DNA from: Bacteroidota bacterium
Lineage (GTDB): Bacteria; Bacteroidota; Bacteroidia; Bacteroidales; GCA-2748055
DNA: 7,113 bases
NCBI GenBank assembly: GCA_030642565.1
Contig: DAOWNM010000141.1
Span: 1-7,113, forward strand
Direction of reading: 5' to 3'
Position 1 is the first letter of the stretch; each line of letters opens with the position of its first letter. The notes under the pieces were generated by a model. That model made no database searches, was not told the DNA's origin, and was given only the letters and a program-made list of their open reading frames with translations. Below are positions 5,885 to 7,113 of this stretch, piece by piece. A program made the position numbers and the translations under genes.

Positions 5885-7113
5885 TTATTCACGTACTACC
5901 ACCACGTAATCTTTAAATTCCTTGGAATAGGTCTTGTAACTCTCATCGGTCAGATAATCGCGCAGGTACATACTAAATTTCACCACATAATAGTAGGTGC
6001 CGGAAGGAACCAGGTGCCCGTTGGTTGCCCTGCCGTCCCAGATCACCATCTCATCATCCCTCAGTCCATTGGCAATCAACGACAGATCGATCTCCATCTC
6101 ATCCACATTTTCGTTGTTAATGGTGCGGACCGTATTCCCCAGCGAGTTAAAGAAGGAGACCGAAAACTCATCGGCATAGACCAGTCCCTGCATGATGTAG
6201 TATTCATTGCTCATGTCGCCATTGGGCGAGAAGCCGTTGTACTTCTTCACCTCGTTGCGAAGCACAATGGTCACATCATTGGAGGTGACACAGGTCCCTT
6301 CGTCCTCACCATTGACAACCGTCCACCTGAAGGTATTCTCCTTTCCCTTACCCAATTCATAGGCGAAGGTATTGTGTATATGTTCATCTGCAACGATACC
6401 ACTGCCTGAGATCAGTTCCCAGGTCCCGGTACCCGCCGTGGGCGGATCGGCCCTCAACTGTACCGAGTTGATCAGGAAGAGCATGGTATCCTCCCCGGCA
6501 TAAGCGGGTGCCGGCTGCTCAAAGAAGTGCAGGTCGAGGGAGTCCATCCCGGCACAATCCCCTGCCTCGCTCTTTATAAAAATCCTGTACTCCCCGAAAT
6601 CCTCATGGTTGTTGGGAATGGAGACCTGGAACTCGTCGGGACCGGCTCCGGGGGAGAAGAAGAGAGAACCGGCCGGCTCACTCCACCTGCTCAGGGTCCC
6701 GTTATCGGGTTCGAATTGCAGGGTTGCAGTGTCATTGCATACCTTGTAACTATCCCGGGCCTCACCGTCCACCAGGATCTGCGGATCGGGCCTGCGGGAG
6801 AGGTTCACTACCACCGGATCGCCTGTGAGATTTCCTGCAGGTGAGATACAGGCATAGTCATCCCCTTCAGGGTAGTAGCGGATTGATTCAATTTCATAGG
6901 TATAGGTCACATGATCGGCACCATAGGTATCCATCACGATACCCATTGTATCCATATCCTGGTCCAGCGACCCCGGTCCGATCCCCGTATGCACCCCATC
7001 CTTCAGAAAGACATTCCAGGGAGTTATGTAGTGTCCGGCGGTCATATCAGCCATATTAAGATCCAGATGAAGGACGGTATTCTTTTCACACGCGTTGAAA
7101 CCTGCATCGGTCA
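5885..7113 (-). CDS. Large secreted protein, C-terminal part, with type B T9SS sorting (gliding-motility-associated) domain
   Basis: The frame is open at the right edge, so only the last 408 residues are present; an internal Met at 7054 is not the start. Numbering from the first complete codon (7111), an Ig/PKD-like module covers about 107-198 with Cys at 125 and 186. A second covers about 203-288, with the pattern AGEDT... PPTAGTGTWELISGSG... NTFRWTVVNG... CVTSNDV common in gliding-motility-associated proteins. The type B C-terminal domain runs from about 290 to 408: FSPNGD (294-299), FFNSLGNTV (320-328), VIWDGRATNG (356-365) and VPSGTYYYVVKFS (368-380). Such domains direct export across the outer membrane by T9SS. 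The residues after FSPNGD (MSNEYY) depart from the usual G-x-N-D pattern, and a 20-residue tail follows the last typical strand, rich in Lys, Asp and Tyr. A surface adhesin or structural protein is likely; true length and N-terminal domains are unknown. Confidence 0.92.
   Translation of the reverse strand, partial: TDAGFNACEKNTVLHLDLNMADMTAGHYITPWNVFLKDGVHTGIGPGSLDQDMDTMGIVMDTYGADHVTYTYEIESIRYYPEGDDYACISPAGNLTGDPVVVNLSRRPDPQILVDGEARDSYKVCNDTATLQFEPDNGTLSRWSEPAGSLFFSPGAGPDEFQVSIPNNHEDFGEYRIFIKSEAGDCAGMDSLDLHFFEQPAPAYAGEDTMLFLINSVQLRADPPTAGTGTWELISGSGIVADEHIHNTFAYELGKGKENTFRWTVVNGEDEGTCVTSNDVTIVLRNEVKKYNGFSPNGDMSNEYYIMQGLVYADEFSVSFFNSLGNTVRTINNENVDEMEIDLSLIANGLRDDEMVIWDGRATNGHLVPSGTYYYVVKFSMYLRDYLTDESYKTYSKEFKDYVVVVRE

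Noticed and set aside
5798..6409. 203-codon open frame on the plus strand
   Set aside because: It runs antisense across the end of the sorting-domain gene and the start of the PorP/SprF gene, both well supported; its composition is shadow-like.

Overview
All five genes lie on the minus strand, and the window reads as an envelope/secretion locus of a Bacteroidota bacterium, probably a Bacteroidia or Cytophagia relative. The evidence is the gene content: a PorP/SprF-family outer-membrane protein, a gliding-motility/type B C-terminal sorting domain, PD40 and PKD repeats, and a Reg_prop/Y_Y_Y sensor. None of the starts has a clear Shine-Dalgarno sequence, which fits that phylum. The exact order or genus cannot be read from the sequence.

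Layout in transcription order, right to left. (1) 7113-5885: C-terminal 408 residues of a large secreted protein with two Ig/PKD-like modules and a type B sorting domain of the type IX secretion system (T9SS); its start is off the right edge. (2) 5883-4963: a PorP/SprF-family protein, one base after the previous stop. (3) 4959-3559: a secreted protein with PD40 propeller repeats and a C-terminal PKD domain, three bases after the previous stop. (4) A 103-bp A/T-rich gap (3558-3456) with a weak promoter candidate. (5) 3455-2493: an acidic secreted protein of no family I recognise. (6) 2472-1: a membrane sensor with a 14-blade extracytoplasmic propeller, Y_Y_Y domain, transmembrane helix and cytoplasmic coiled coil. 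It is cut at the left edge inside a motif that normally precedes a SpoIIE/PP2C phosphatase domain.

A working model, partly inferred: the type B cargo is exported by T9SS with its dedicated PorP/SprF partner. The PD40-PKD protein and the unknown protein are envelope or surface accessories, and the sensor reports on an extracytoplasmic signal through a phosphatase output. The first three genes are probably one translationally coupled transcript. The last two are separated by 20 bp and may be transcribed with them or from their own promoter.

The window is almost fully coding. The only gap of note is 3456-3558. I saw no tRNA, rRNA, CRISPR array, insertion sequence or convincing hairpin terminator.
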